Positions 1 through 11,317 of a stretch of 64,000 nt of DNA are shown piece by piece; position 1 is the first letter of the stretch, and every line of letters starts with the position of its first letter. The position numbers and the translations under genes were made by a program. The notes under the pieces were generated by a model. That model was not told the origin of the DNA. It saw only the letters and a program-made list of their open reading frames with translations, and ran no database searches. Source of the DNA: Micrasema longulum (lineage: Eukaryota; Arthropoda; Insecta; Trichoptera; Brachycentridae); the NCBI GenBank assembly GCA_022494885.1, contig JAGVSM010004964.1:186001-250000 (forward strand), read 5' to 3'.

Positions 1-21
1 ATCGCATGCTAAGAATTTATT

Positions 22-414
22 CAAATGATTTAGAGAACAAGTGGGTTTTAAGTTTCTTCCGAAATATCACTTCACTCTCACAGTTTCGGATTTCTGCTGG
101 GAGAGCATTCCATGCCGTAGGGCCTGCAACCGCAAATGCACGTTCGCCGAATTAAGTGCGCTGTTTGCGTAGAGGTATAATTACTTTTCCTTTCGACGTA
201 GATGTAGCTGATCTAAGCGTAAGACGTCTGTCAGCTAGTTCATCTGGAATGCAGAGTTCCCTTAGATATTCTGGAGCAGAGTTGTGCAGTGACTTATACA
301 AGAGCCAACAGAGTTTGTATTCCACCCTCTGTGGAAACGTAGCCAGTGCAATTCCCGAAGTAGTGGAGTGATATGACTGAATTTAGAGATTCCAAAAATA
401 AGTCTCGCTGCGGC
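22..414 (-). mobile_element. CR1/L2-like LINE, RT C-terminal remnant
   Basis: Read on the minus strand, one frame gives the post-RT tail of a non-LTR retrotransposon: an ELHWL motif, then YLRELCIP, FGERAFAVAGPTAWNALPAE and finally KTHLFSK before a stop. The 'WN.LP' block is typical of CR1/L2/Jockey-type tails. One in-frame stop lies just before FGERAF, so it is dead. No endonuclease or RT core is present: a 5'-truncated copy. A second copy lies at 22735-23112. Confidence 0.75.
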
Positions 415-559
415 ATTTAATACAGCCAACTGTAAGCAGTTCTGCTTGTTGGTTCATAAATTCCTCAAAAAAAAATGCGTTCCTTAAAAGCTTAGTTAAT
501 GGTGATTGAGAAAAAAATCCTTATGTTATAATTGCGGGTTGAGAAAAAAAATTCTAAAA

Positions 560-880
560 CAAACGAACAAAAAACAAACCATCACGCCGTTCCTCCGTAA
601 GGGTAGGCAGAAAGGATGGAAGGCCACATCGCTGTATCTTTTTTTTTTAAACATATCTCGCTTCCTTTTAATTCATATATCTTCTCATGCACGCGCGCTG
701 ACTATTCCGACTTTTAACATGTTCATCTTCAAGTATTTATCGGATTTGGTCATCATTCCATCAACATTTGCATTGTAAATATTTTTAGCCGTTCTTTCGC
801 TGTCCATTCGCTCTACATGTCCAAACCAACGCAGAGCTCCTTTCTTGATTTTGTCGATAATGCTTATTTTAGCATCACAT
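560..880 (-). mobile_element. RTE-like LINE C-terminal remnant (part 1)
   Basis: The plus-strand text closely resembles 48430-48800, where the minus strand encodes the RTE-like tail with RWFGHVERMD and RPRKTWLDQVH. This copy has more substitutions and no open frame. It stops abruptly near 885 and resumes at about 1655, so other LINE 3' ends interrupt it. Confidence 0.7.
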
Positions 881-960
881 ACTTTATTTATTTATTTATT
901 TCGACGGCTTACTCCTCTGACAAAGTATGAAATAATATTGAAAGACAATTAACTAAAAAC
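876..960 (-). mobile_element. LINE 3' tip with (AATA)n tail
   Basis: On the minus strand a short GC-richer tip (agaggagtaagccgtcg) runs straight into an AATA repeat tail, the usual 3' end of insect LINEs here. It abuts the break in the RTE-like remnant, consistent with insertion there. No coding sequence remains. Confidence 0.5.
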
Positions 961-1319
961 TATTAAAAATAACATATAAATCAATCAATAAATAAATTTA
1001 ATGTTAATCTAAATAAATTTTTTGAACACGTGTAATAACAACATTACATTTTAATTAGTATTCTTTATATATCCTATGTTTTTATTTTTCTTTCTCATGT
1101 ACTCGTATTTAAAATTATATAAACTCCTATAAATAAACAACTAAAACAGTGTAAGTCAGTCTCCAAGCACAAAAGTTAGTCACTTTTTTTTGGAGAGTTA
1201 CAGTGATAACATTTACTAGATGTGTAAAAGTAGATGTGTTTTGAATTTTACAAAAACATGTACCTTTTATGAAATTTATTAATAATAGCAATAAAACAAA
1301 ACACTTGAACACAGTATAA

Positions 1320-1580
1320 AAATATTTTTATTGTGCGTTTTGTAAAATGAATAATATAGATGTACATATATACGAGTACCTAGTTTTAAAAAACTGAGAA
1401 TATTTTGTTAATTATCTCTGTTTATTAAGTAAGTCTTCTTTGGTTATTCTCTAATGTAAAAACATTTCAAGAAAGATTATTGTTAAGTGTCCTCGGCACG
1501 GGTTACCCTAGTGAGGACACATTATTTTTATTATTAATTATAGTTTGTAAGAGAAAAATATGAATAAATAAATAAAAATT
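1320..1580 (+). mobile_element. 3' UTR of a LINE-C element
   Basis: Closely similar to 45290-45514 and 55640-55920: an ATATAGATGTACAT block, a 'cctcggcacggg ... ccc.agtgagg' hairpin, then a TTTTTATTATTAATTA run and a gaataaataaataaa tail. At 45227 this UTR follows the stop codon of a recognisable LINE ORF, so here it is an isolated 3' end. It lies in the gap that splits the RTE-like remnant. Confidence 0.7.
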
Positions 1581-1654
1581 AACAGATACGTGAAATAAAA
1601 TCAGCAGAAAATAATAAAGAAAAATTAAAAAAGAAATCAAAGCATAGGTATGCA

Positions 1655-1815
1655 TAATGTACGGATCTCAATATATGCGCATTAATCGTACATAGTTTTA
1701 CCACACATTCGCCTGAGATATCGCATTTCGACAGCATTCAGCCTATACTCATCCTTGCTGACTGACTTTTTAGAGCGTTGTCTCTGTCATACGAGTCCAG
1801 TACCTGTATGAATGC
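1655..1815 (-). mobile_element. RTE-like LINE C-terminal remnant (part 2)
   Basis: Continues the remnant at 560-880. The text around 'accacacattcgcctgag' and 'catttcgacagcattca' matches 48850-48960, which encodes the segment upstream of the tail. The two halves are collinear, separated by about 770 bp of inserted LINE 3' ends. Confidence 0.65.
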
Positions 1816-2345
1816 ATGAATAACAAAGATAACCCTCTATAAATCTAATTAAACCGGCTGTCTCTTGTTTAAGCCCAATTTAATTTATTTAATGCCGGCT
1901 ACTGTACTTGGTTTTGATATTTTTTGACAGACAACTGCAGTGCTTCTGGCCAAAACTGCAGATTAAACTCTTCATCACAGTTGGAATACTGTATATTAGT
2001 TAATCTAAAAAACATGTTAGTGCACTGTAGTTTTGAAGTGTTATACCCTCGTTATTGTAAATGGGGCAAAGTTTTACAAAATGGCTTTAGAGCACGCGAC
2101 TTCTAATGCGAACGGCGGCGGTGGTTCTAACTCCAATCTCAACTTAATCTAAGTAATAAATTATGCCTTCATACGATATATTTTTTCAAATAAATTTCCT
2201 ACTCTAGGGTAGATTTGGATAAAGGAACGGTGTCATAATGAGATGAAAATAATTAATTAGGTTTGATAAAAACCTTTTCACCCCATTTTGTTTGTTAATG
2301 TCTTATTTGAAAGCATTTCCCCCTACTTTTATAGCAGTGAAGCAT
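1816..2345. other. No recognisable feature
   Basis: AT-rich sequence. A 60-codon open frame at 1924-2106 has no recognisable motif and is probably chance. Confidence 0.5.
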
Positions 2346-2400
2346 GAATCATCATGAGCATCATTTTCTTATTCACACCCAGTGGTGCATAGAGTACTTT
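2346..2400 (-). mobile_element. SINE-1 3' fragment
   Basis: On the minus strand: the conserved 'ctatgcaccactgggtg' block followed by the ATGATG-type tail of SINE-1 (full copies at 35424 and 62703). Only the last 55 bp or so remain. Confidence 0.65.
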
Positions 2401-2519
2401 ACTTTGGAAAGTTAAATGTAGCGTATTTTGATCATCTACTACATGAGATGCCAAATACGAATGGCGAAGAGGTCCTGTTTGGTCAGTTTATAACCTTTAT
2501 GTTTTGTAAACTGATAGCA

Positions 2520-2690
2520 GATAACTAATGTAAGTAAATATTAGTATATAACAACTGACCGACTTTTTCAGTCTACCGGTTTCGAGACGTACCCGTCTCT
2601 TCATCAGGACACTCACTACACCAACATGCAAATACTAAAATACACCCCAACCTTCACCACCACCGTAGCATATATATATGTTTTTCTTAT
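2520..2690 (-). mobile_element. Penelope-like element terminal repeat (pLTR), lineage 1
   Basis: On the minus strand it matches 48060-48200 and 52555-52725: a 'tttgcatgttggtg' segment, a hammerhead-like core, then an AAAAAGTCGGT block. PLE terminal repeats are known to carry hammerhead motifs, which supports the assignment. No adjoining PLE ORF was recognised. Confidence 0.6.
2572..2609 (-). ncRNA. Hammerhead-like ribozyme core, lineage 1
   Basis: Minus strand: CTGATGA (complement of 2601-2607), one extra A, a 6-bp helix II GAGACG/CGTCTC closed by GGTA, GAAA (2580-2583), then palindromic CCGG and TA. CTGANGA and GAAA are the invariant hammerhead boxes. This is the only copy with the full CTGATGA box of this lineage. 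The extra nucleotide before helix II departs from the textbook core. Activity is unknown. Confidence 0.6.
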
Positions 2691-2699
2691 TATGTATTT

Positions 2700-3240
2700 T
2701 TGTATAATTTAATTTAGTACGTACTATTATTTGGCATATGATTTATTGCTCCTATTCCTTATATTTCTTACTATAATTGAGTGAATTTCTAGAAAACATA
2801 ACTCAATTATCATTTCAATTATGCTTTTATACATATATTCTTTTTCTGTTGATTTAAATCATGCTCTTATTTTGTATTATTATTATTTTTTTTATTTTTT
2901 TTATTAATATTACTATATTTTACTATTATTTGGTTGATTTTAATGATACCACTATTTTGTATATTTGATTATGTTTGATTCTTAATTTGTATAATTTATA
3001 TTTTAAAAATTATTTCTGATTATCTTTTTTGCATTGTATTCTTTGGAATTTTATTATTTATTATATTTACCTTTTTTTCTAGATTGTGATTCTATGTCAT
3101 TATAATTTGATCTAATTAATTTGACTATGTATTTTTATTGTTATTTATTGTGGCTTGACACGGGCATAGCCTAAAAAGCCCTAATAAGTACATAAATATT
3201 TAATTTTGTAATTTTGAATGAATAAATAAATAAATATGTA
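2700..3240 (+). mobile_element. AT-rich stretch ending in a LINE 3' tip
   Basis: Mostly T-rich low-complexity DNA. From about 3150 it holds a small hairpin region (acacgggcatagcc ... gccc) and ends in gaataaataaataaata, the same 3' architecture as other LINE ends in this window. The preceding AT-rich stretch may be its 3' UTR. No protein remnant seen. Confidence 0.4.
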
Positions 3241-3559
3241 CTATTTACAAAAATACATAAATCACATGCAGATTTATAAAGGTGCGAACTCGACTATATC
3301 TAAACAAGCACGTAGCTTAGTAAAAAAATATTTTATCTTATTTTATTGAAGAGGTGGGGTTACCCGATTGGTTCATATTTTTTAAAAAGAGGGCTGTACT
3401 GGAAACTTTTTTGATTATTTATTAAAGGAATATAATTTTTAAGTCTTTTTTAATGTGAAATTTAGTTCAACTCATTAGTTTAAATGTTTGACCTTAAAGT
3501 TAATGCTGAAACGTAAATAATATGGTAGCAGATAGATTAATTATGGATTTTAAAACCAG

Positions 3560-4180
3560 CGGACTACATTAAATATATGGGAATAATTATTGACAGAAAT
3601 CTACGATGGGAGAATCAGAACCAATCGTTTGTTTCCAGATTTAAAAATCTGTGTCGTGTATTCTGCTCCTTAGAAACATATTGGACATTGGCATTCTCAG
3701 AATGGTGTATTTTGCTCCTTTTTAGTCAGTGGAAACATATGAAAAAGTGGGCTGGGGAGGTTGCACAGCGTCTATCATAAACCCCCAAATCAATGTACAA
3801 AAACTAATACTTCAAGCGATGCCTCAGTGTACTTTAACTTTATAACATCTTTGACATTGTTTTTACTTATGAAATTACTGGACACTAGACATTTTTTAAA
3901 ATAAAAGAGTCATTGACACATGTTTGGTCATGCGGTTACAAGAGGAGATTCCAACGGAATGCTCGTTTTCTTGTGATTTGAATTATTTAATACGCAAAAT
4001 AGATACAAGTTTCGCTCAAAGAAATTTTTCTTAAGTGACCCCAAGAGTATTCAATATCCTGGATGAACATATTAAATTCTCTATAACGAAGACCATTTTC
4101 AAGAAAAGTGTACAAGTTTGAGTTTTGCCTATAGGAAAAGACCATTGCTGGAGACTTTTGCAAGACATTGCATAGATTTA
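3560..4180 (+). mobile_element. LINE-C remnant, post-RT region
   Basis: Frameshifted pieces of a non-LTR RT tail: YIKYMGIIIDRNLRWENQ (thumb region), then in another frame VGWGGCTASIINPQINVQK, then PRVFNILDEHIKFS and TIFKKSVQV. The same blocks occur on the minus strand at 25626-26530 and in part at 47123-47345, so these define LINE-C. At least two frameshifts. Confidence 0.65.
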
Positions 4181-4199
4181 TTGATTTTTAATCGTTTTC

Positions 4200-4345
4200 G
4201 TCTTAAAATATACTAGTCCTATATTAAACCTTTATTGGAGTATGGATTTCGAGCATGGAGCCCTTACTTTACTGAAGATATCGAGTTATTGGAAAAAGTC
4301 CAAAGATGTACTACAAAAATCCTCGAATTACTCAAAATGATGCCT
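4200..4345 (+). mobile_element. LINE remnant, YIKPLLEYG region
   Basis: One frame reads YIKPLLEYGFRAWSPYF followed by LLEKVQR, the standard post-RT motif of CR1/Jockey-type non-LTR elements. It is open for about 45 codons. It is sandwiched between two other LINE relics and may be a separate insertion. Confidence 0.65.
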
Positions 4346-4384
4346 TTCTCACGGTAAAATAGGGCAGTGATCAGCTGAGTATTA

Positions 4385-6115
4385 GATTGATACACTTTAT
4401 TTTTCCTATTATCTTACCGGTTATTACGCACATTATAAACTTTTCTTTAAATACTGAAAATTATCCTGAAGCTTGGTAAAAAGCATTCATTATACCATTT
4501 CCCAAAATTTCTTCACCAGTTTCTGTCAAAGATTACAGACCTATATCTATTCTTCCAATTTTTTCCAAAGTCATTGAACGAGTTGTATATAATCAGCTAA
4601 ATAATTATCTATTTTCAAATAATCTTCTTGATCCCAATCAATCAGGTTTTTGTGCGGGCCATAGTACAACTACTACCGCTTTTATCAAGGTTACAGATGA
4701 CAATAGATACGCAATGAATAACAAAATGCTAACCTTAATAACATTACTCGACTTCAGCAGTGCTTTCAACTCTGTGGATTTCGATCTTTTGTTGGCTCGG
4801 CTCAAAACACTAAATATGACACAACCGGTTATAAAATGGTTCGGATCGTATTTACGAGCTAGACAAAACTGCATCAAAACACCAGACCATCCATTGAAAT
4901 GGGTTGATATTGCCGCTGGAGTACCTCAAGGTAGAATTTTATCACCATTACTATATATTCCTGTTTATCAATCCGATAGCAGATTGTCTCAATTGTTCAT
5001 ATCATCTCTGTGCAGATGATTTACAACTATATCTTCATTGCGGACCTGAAAAAACCAGTGAAGCAATATAATCGATGTCTAATACACTAAACAATGACAA
5101 AAAAGTATGGTTTACGTTAGTAAACCCGTCTAAAACACACATTTTATTTGCGGGTAGTCAAAGATTGCTTAGTAAGCTAGACGTATCTTCACTTAATTCT
5201 TTTAATGTCAATGGTACCAATATTCAATACAGGAAATCCGTAAAAAATCAGGGAGTACAAATGGATGAAAATCTCTGCTGGCGAGCTTATACTAATGAAT
5301 TAAGCCGCAAAATATTTTTCATTCTACACTCACTTAGAAGGTTGCAAAAATTCTTACCCATTTATACTAAATGCACCCTTGTACAAGCATTACTACTACC
5401 CATTCTAAATCTAAACGTAATCGTAATCACGCTGATGTTTCTATGACTGATTTAAGCTGTGAGCAACTCGATAAACTTGAACGACTTCAGAATACATGCA
5501 TAAGGTACATTTTTGGTCTAAGGAAATATGATCACATTTCTGATTATTGTAGGCAACTGAAATGGCTCAAAATTAGACAGCGGAGAGACTATCACTCCCT
5601 CTCACTTCTGTTCAATGTACTTCATAGTCCTAGCGCTCCTATATACCTGCGTGAAAAATCTCAACGATTATCAGTTCATGGTTTACCTCTTCGTTCTAAT
5701 TCTCAAGGCACTCTCTTAATACCCATCCACAATTCCTCTTTCTTCTCTAACTCATACAGTGTCCATGCGGCTCGACTGTGGAATCATCTCCCATCCACCA
5801 TCAAATATTTTACTATATTATCTCTGTTTAAATCACGTCCAAAGAAACATCTCCTTTCTCTTCCTTAATCTCTCCTTTCTTTTTTACTTTTTTTCCCTTT
5901 TTCTCATTTTGATTTAGGGTAATTTATAAACAACTACGTTTATTTCTATTTTTCGCTTTTCATATTTTTTTTCTATTGAATATGTTCTGTTACTTAAATT
6001 ATAAAAATAAAACTTTTATTTTATTGGTTGGTTGGAAGAAATTGCCATTTGGCAATAAGCCCGCCAATGTACAAATAACATTCTGTACAAAAATTTAAGT
6101 AAATAAATAAATGAA
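4385..6115 (+). mobile_element. Jockey-like LINE, RT domain to 3' end, frameshifted
   Basis: The most complete RT relic. In order: KDYRPISILP (finger), NQSGFCAGHSTTTT, DFSSAFNSVDF (catalytic motif A), GVPQGRILSPLL (template grip), CADDLQLY (motif C; the usual FADD reads CADD and needs a frame change near 5015), then LERLQNTCIRYIFGLRKYDH, IRQRRDYHSLSLLF and AARLWNHLPST up to a stop at 5868. The 3' UTR has a 'attgccatttggcaat' hairpin and an (AAT)-rich tail near 6110. The endonuclease and ORF1 are missing. Frame breaks lie near 5015, 5090 and 5420. Relatives: 12485-13120 and 27490-27895. Confidence 0.85.
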
Positions 6116-6144
6116 TTAATTAAAATCACCAGGACTTACATCAT

Positions 6145-6425
6145 TGAAAGAACGACGGAAGAGAAAGGACTTGATAGAAACTTATAAGATACTCAATAAT
6201 AGCTATGGCTGCCACCTGCATGAGGTGTATCAACGAAATCCCAACACAAATTAACAGGGTCAAAACTAGAAGCTTTACAGTCTCCAATTCCACCTCAGTT
6301 GGAAGAAAAATTTTCTTTCCAGCAGGATGGTTTCAGACTGGAATAAATTGCCAAGTCTAGTAGTCCATTCCATTTCGGTCAACCCATTTCAAAAACCGTT
6401 TGGAAGATTTTTTGAAGGGAGAAAA
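6145..6425 (+). mobile_element. LINE tail, CR1/L2-like
   Basis: The frame shows KERRKRKDLIETYKILNN near 6150-6200 and, after a stop, SRMVSDWNKLPSLVVHSISV: the 'R-DLIE-YKI' and 'W-LP-VV' blocks common at the C-terminus of CR1/L2-type non-LTR elements. No RT core is attached. Confidence 0.65.
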
Positions 6426-6469
6426 ACGCAGACAAAAAGCAGTACACGAGATATAAGCGCATCAGCAAA

Positions 6470-7110
6470 AACTGCCTGCTAATAACGAATAATAATCCAA
6501 TTGTTCCAAGAAGCTAAACTTTTAGACCTAAGACAAATATATTGCTTTCAATGTTTAAAATATATATTTGAGAACCAAAATTTATTTACAAGTAGTTCGA
6601 ATAGACCAAGTCAAAGAAGGATTGCACAGAGACATGCATATTTTACAAGCTAAAAAATATTTAATTATTTTTTTACTGTTAATATTTCATTGATTCCAAA
6701 TTTTCAAATTTTTCTTTCTTTTAAACAACACGGACTATCTTGGATTCAAAATAAAGATATGAACTCTTTTTTTCTATGATTTATTTTGTTGCCCTTTAAG
6801 GTATATTTTCGTGTTTTTTAAATATTTTTTTCCCTTTTTTAATTACTATCAAAAAAAATACCATTTAATCTTTTACAGAATATTCTATTTTCTCTTTCTT
6901 ATGTTACACTAAAATATTATAACTGTCCGTTATTTATTATAGGAGCAATAATTTATTTACATTTTCTTGTATACCCACGAACAGGCCATGCCTTTGTAAG
7001 ATTTTTCGTTTACTATTTTTACTATTAATATGTATTTAATTGCAATGTAATTATGCTTTACTTTTTTGAATACTCTGTTTAACCTCTTAAAAAACAAGAA
7101 AAGAAAATAT
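6470..7110 (+). mobile_element. LINE relic and 3' UTR
   Basis: LLDLRQIYCFQCLKYIFENQ at about 6510-6570 matches the 'DIRQIY' block of the tail at 34524. Further down, 'cccacgaacaggccatgcct' (6960-6990) is the inverse of 28170-28240, a shared 3' UTR hairpin area. Between them lies AT-rich non-coding DNA. The ORF is broken. Confidence 0.5.
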
Positions 7111-7343
7111 AATAAAAAGACATGAAACTTACGAATTAAAACACTAAAAATTAAAACATCTTTTTAAATATTTGGCCTAATCCACTCATCAATCCGAGCG
7201 CATCTCACCTCCATGATCAATGTTCAATAGTTATTTAATAGTGATAGTATTTACTAATTGTCCTTATGGTCAATGGTGTACCCTTAAATGAACAAGTATA
7301 CCTATCTTCTTTGACCGAAATTTGAGTATATTTTCGGTTGCTT

Positions 7344-7712
7344 TTACAGTATCAGGGTAAAATATCTAGTAACTCGAGTAATTGTGTTTGGTGTCATGGG
7401 AGATATTGAATAATTTTTGTATGAATACATTAGTAAAACTTTTGCATAAATTTGTTTTATAGTTATAATATTAAGGTTTTCGTATATGTCGAGGGAGCTT
7501 GTTCTGACAGTGACTTTTAGGATAATTTTTATTAAAGATTTTTGTGCAAAGATAAGTTGCTTCAGTAAAGTGTCATTGGCACATCCCCATCCAATTATAC
7601 CAATTTCCAAAACTGATTGACAAACTGCATAATACCAAAGTTCTTTTAAGCTGATTATATTTCGTAATGCTTTAAAAAACGTAAACCTGTTTTTCTTTTT
7701 GATTTGAAGCAA
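7344..7712 (-). mobile_element. LINE RT C-terminal remnant
   Basis: An open frame of 122 codons with FKALRNIISLKELWYYAV, IGIIGWGCANDTLLKQL, AQKSLIKIILKV and IKQIYAKVLLM. This is the post-RT region of a non-LTR element (the 'Y-GIIGWG' block), closely similar in layout to 34524-35112 and 44650-45227. No catalytic residues remain. The frame is open by chance survival rather than as a gene. Confidence 0.75.
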
Positions 7713-7734
7713 TGACTTTGTGGTTATAGATTAT

Positions 7735-8065
7735 AATAAAATATAAATAAAACATCTTTGTTTTTAACCACATTTTTTTTCTACTGATTGGTTTTAAAGC
7801 CACAAAAGATTCTTTACTACTAAATATTATCGAATCTTACTTGTGTTTTTGTCATGATGTTCTTGTAAAGATAGGAATTGTAAAGTTCGATGGATACGAC
7901 CTTTAAAACTAGACAGGAGTGGACTAAAATAAATATTGTTAATTTGGTTTAGTTTATTTTTCATTTTAATCACTTTTTTAATTTATAAGATTTCCTAGTT
8001 GTTAAATTTTAATGTTTTATTTTCAGCATGAACAACCTTTAATCCAGTGTCTTTATTGACATTAT
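7735..8065 (-). mobile_element. Penelope-like element end with GIY-YIG debris, lineage 2
   Basis: Minus strand 7965-8065 reads NKDTGLKVVHAENKTLKF, the same block as the PLE endonuclease relics at 31460 and 58215. The left edge (7745-7800, aacatctttgtttttaacca and a decayed CCGG region) matches the outer end of the 58437-58610 arm. The hammerhead boxes have decayed here. Confidence 0.65.
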
Positions 8066-8099
8066 GACAAATTTTATTTTTTCAATTTCTATTCTCCTT

Positions 8100-8307
8100 C
8101 ATGGACCAGGTGGATTTATCAACAATATTTTGAGTTTGTCAAAATTTTTGTAAACAAGAACTGGATTCAACTTCCTGGAGAGCTATTTATACATAAACAT
8201 AAAATATATTTAAAGTTAATATATAATATAAGCCCTGTAGATGCCTTGAATTCTTTGTTACTTTCTCTGAAATATTCTTCATCTCTGTTGTAATATGTTA
8301 ATATTTT
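8100..8307. mobile_element. Repeat A, deleted foldback form
   Basis: Begins 'atggaccagg' then 'atcaacaatattttgagt', the junction that closes one repeat-A unit and opens the next. After 'gagagctattta' it switches to the inverted inner segment (complement of 'ttacaacagagatgaagaa') and ends at the complement of 'attaacatattacaac'. The centre has been lost. Confidence 0.7.
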
Positions 8308-8832
8308 TTAATTGCGACACTTTTGGATTTGCTATTCGACTTTTCTTGTTTAAGCTCACTGTGCAGTTTATTAATTTTGAATGGCCAATATTTTCCAAAG
8401 AAATTATTTTCTATAAAATAACATTTGTTTGACCACAGAGTCAATGCTCTAAACATAAATAACAAATATTCTTTTGATAACGATGTTCGATATTTATGAG
8501 GGTTGGATTTTTGAGATAGGGAGACTAGTTATGTGTTAGCAATGCACTGAAGGGAATTAATTCCAAATTTGGTTGATTTGACTAATATGTATATATTGTG
8601 TATTGTTACGAGACCGTGTATTACGCTTATGCAAATCTTTATCGAAAATGGGCTTAAGGTAAGTATGTGATGAATCCAATATTATACGGAGAATTGTATT
8701 AGTGATTTTGTAGGTGGGAGTCGGTAGTATACTAAAAGGTATTATATTGGCTTTAGAGTAAATATTGGGGTTGACATAAGTCGTGTCCGTTTTTTTCCAA
8801 GTAAAGAAAATGAGAGGACAAACAATTACAAA
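8308..8832. other. No recognisable feature
   Basis: AT-rich unique-looking sequence between repeat A and the 40-bp minisatellite. No open frame with a motif on either strand. Confidence 0.5.
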
Positions 8833-9045
8833 AAATTAGTCAATAAAGTATTCTGCTTCATTATTTTACAACAAATCAGTCAATAAAGTATTCTGCTTCA
8901 TTAGTTTACAAAAAATTAGTCAATAAAGTATAAGGTTTTATTATTTTACAACAAATTAGTCAATAAAGTAATCTGCTTCATTATTTTACAACAAATTAGT
9001 CAATTAAGTATTCTTCTTCATTATTTTGCAACAAATTAGTCAAAA
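8833..9045 (+). repeat. 40-bp minisatellite, about 5.3 copies
   Basis: Successive units start at 8833, 8873, 8913, 8953, 8993 and 9033. The consensus starts aaattagtcaataaagta and ends cattattttacaac. Spacing is exactly 40 bp with scattered substitutions, and the third unit has a diverged middle. Immediate flanks do not continue the repeat. Confidence 0.9.
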
Positions 9046-9164
9046 ATTCATAGCATCTTCACCTTACACTGTGCAGTTTTTAAAATATTTTCTTTTATTC
9101 CATTAAAATGGCTACATAGTGCAGAGCTAATTCTACCATCGAAAACAAAAAAAATATTTGAAGC

Positions 9165-9640
9165 ACTTATGGTGGTCTTAACATATTCCGCCATCGCTCG
9201 AACAAGGGTGAATGGATCCACCCTGCATTGGCTTAGAGAAGCGCGTTATTAGAGCTTTTCAGGCGTTCCCATAGGCTCCAGGCTCTTGGGCGAAGTAGGG
9301 CAGCGAAGGTGTTTACCCGTCCAGCTGTGAACATTTCGGAGGAACTGCAGTACCTAGGCAGTCCGAATAATTGCTGGTATGAATCATTATACACGACCCT
9401 TAATTTATTCTATGCTACTTGCGTATAATTGTTCCATGGTTCCGCTGTATACATGGACGTTAAATACGGGGTAAAAATGATTTTCTTCACTTCGTCACTG
9501 CACTGAAAGAAGCGTCTCGCTAGCATAGAGGCCCTGACATTGATGGCTCTTCTCTGTCTCTCTATGTCCTGATCATCTTTACAATCATCAGTATCGAGCT
9601 CAATATCGAGAGCAGCTTTATTCCCCTAATTAAGCGCCAA
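9165..9640 (-). mobile_element. RTE-like LINE tail, heavily stopped
   Basis: Minus strand reads DIERQRRAINVRASMLARRF, FTPYLTSMYTAEPWNNY, a stop, NKLRVVYNDSYQQLFGLPRY and TFAALLRPRAWSLWERL. This is a non-LTR RT C-terminal region ('R-NMLARRF ... YC-PLYT--LW-NY ... KLRVAYND' type). In-frame stops show it is dead; it is visible only by joining short open segments. Confidence 0.7.
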
Positions 9641-9816
9641 CAGAACTAGGGGACGAAAATGCTAACTCTCGTCTACTTGAAATTCCATTTTGAAGGCTTG
9701 TAATACATTTTTAAATCGATTTCCTTCTGGTATTTAAAAAAAAAGCTTTTTTATGATTTACTCAAATACTTCAGTTTTGGTGACCATTTTCACTATTAGA
9801 AAATGGGAATCAAGTT

Positions 9817-9905
9817 GGAGTAGAGTGGGGTTCGAACCTCCGACCTCTGATCCGTGAGTCCGCAACACTAGCCACGGGACCACAACCCGATTCGGCTGTG
9901 CAATT
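9817..9905 (-). mobile_element. SINE-3, tRNA-like head
   Basis: Minus strand: GGTTGTGGTCCCGTGGCTAG as the A-box region and GAGGTTCGAACCCCACTC as a near-perfect B box (GGTTCGAAYCC). It lacks proper acceptor pairing and has an extended loop, so it is a SINE head, not a tRNA gene. Relatives: 28619, 28826, 59569. Confidence 0.75.
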
Positions 9906-11045
9906 ATATTATAAGGAAATGCCATTAGAAACGAGAGAACAATTTTTATTTTTTTATTTAAATGTAAGTTAAAAAAACATGTGTGTAGCGAATAAGTTGG
10001 CTCTTAAAAAGTAATCGTATTTGGGTAGGCTTTAAAGAAGTTTTTTTGTGGATTTTCGAAAGTAATGATTTAATGATTTTTTTAACAAAAACCATTGTAT
10101 TTAAGGGGTTTGCTCTGTTAACAATGAGTGAGTGCTTAAATAAAGTAATTTAACAACCACTTTACCTTTGTGTATCTGATTTTTTTCTTGGGATTATTCT
10201 TGAGGCCTTTTTTTGTAATATGGCGAATTTGTTTCAAATGTTATGATCTCTGCAATATTTTTCGTGATAGCTTAAAGGTGTACATATATTATTTATGAAT
10301 GTTAATAATTAGTATTAATTTTAATGATAATTAGATAAAAATTAATATTAGGACATTCATGTTTTAAGTTTGTACTATTTAAGACTAAATAAAAAAATAT
10401 TACAAAATGTAACGCACAAATAAATACAGTACCTTTATTGAACATAAAATTTTCTTTCAAATGGCTTATAACTTTTACCATTTTGTTTGACTTTTGGTGG
10501 TCAATTTGTAATTTGGAAAAAAACGGACACAACTTTTGTTAACACTGAATTTAATATCGTAGTTCAATTGCAAATCTCCTTGGGTTTCCTGTTACTATAA
10601 AATTTATTGTACAGCATATCTATTTTAGTATTAAATAGTAATTTCTTAAGAGGGTAGTACCGTTTCCAATAACCATGCCTTAAAGTAGCACTATTTCTGG
10701 TGAATGTAACTCGGGGTTTATATCCAGGGTAGAAATTATTTATTAGCGGTAAATAGAGCAATATACCTCCAACGGTAAATCTAAATTACGGTATATTGTA
10801 AACAAGGCCGGCTAAGTATTTGTATTTGACTATTTATGGCGTAATCAAACCCAATCGCGAAATTATATTTTGCTTGAGTAGGTTCTAATCGAGTTTATTG
10901 GAACATACCTGTCTGAGTACATTGGGAATTCCGATAGTAAAGTATGTCCTAATATTTTCAGACAACTATCAAATTGCAACCGGTAAAAAAAAAACAGCAT
11001 GTGAATGACCAAATTTGCTCTAGTAGTCTGTCCCCAAATCTCACC
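9906..11045. other. No recognisable feature
   Basis: AT-rich. Short open frames on the minus strand (10302-10532, 10564-10761, 10863-11078) show no family motif. The one at 10564-10761 could be a decayed LINE tail, but I cannot support that. Confidence 0.4.
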
Positions 11046-11317
11046 AATTAACACTTTGAGTACCGGCCGAATACACATAGAATTTACCCTGTGCCCGGCT
11101 CATTTTTGTGAAATTTCATGCTTTGTGAAGGGTTTCTTAAAAGTGTCATAATTATAAAAATACTGGGTTAAATTAATTAAAACTTCTCATATTTATTAAA
11201 AATAATTTAATTAAACATTTTTGTATTATAGTTTTGCTGACATTGGCCTTTATAGAGAGCCACACATTGCAATTTTCGCACATATACAGGGTCTCACTCA
11301 TTTTTTGTGCTTTTTAT

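Noticed and set aside
8833..9045. CRISPR-like regularly spaced repeat
   Set aside because: The 40-bp period is a contiguous minisatellite with no unique spacers, and the genome is eukaryotic.
10302..11078. Three minus-strand frames of 65-76 codons as a split gene
   Set aside because: No shared motif, no splice consensus linking them and AT-driven composition.
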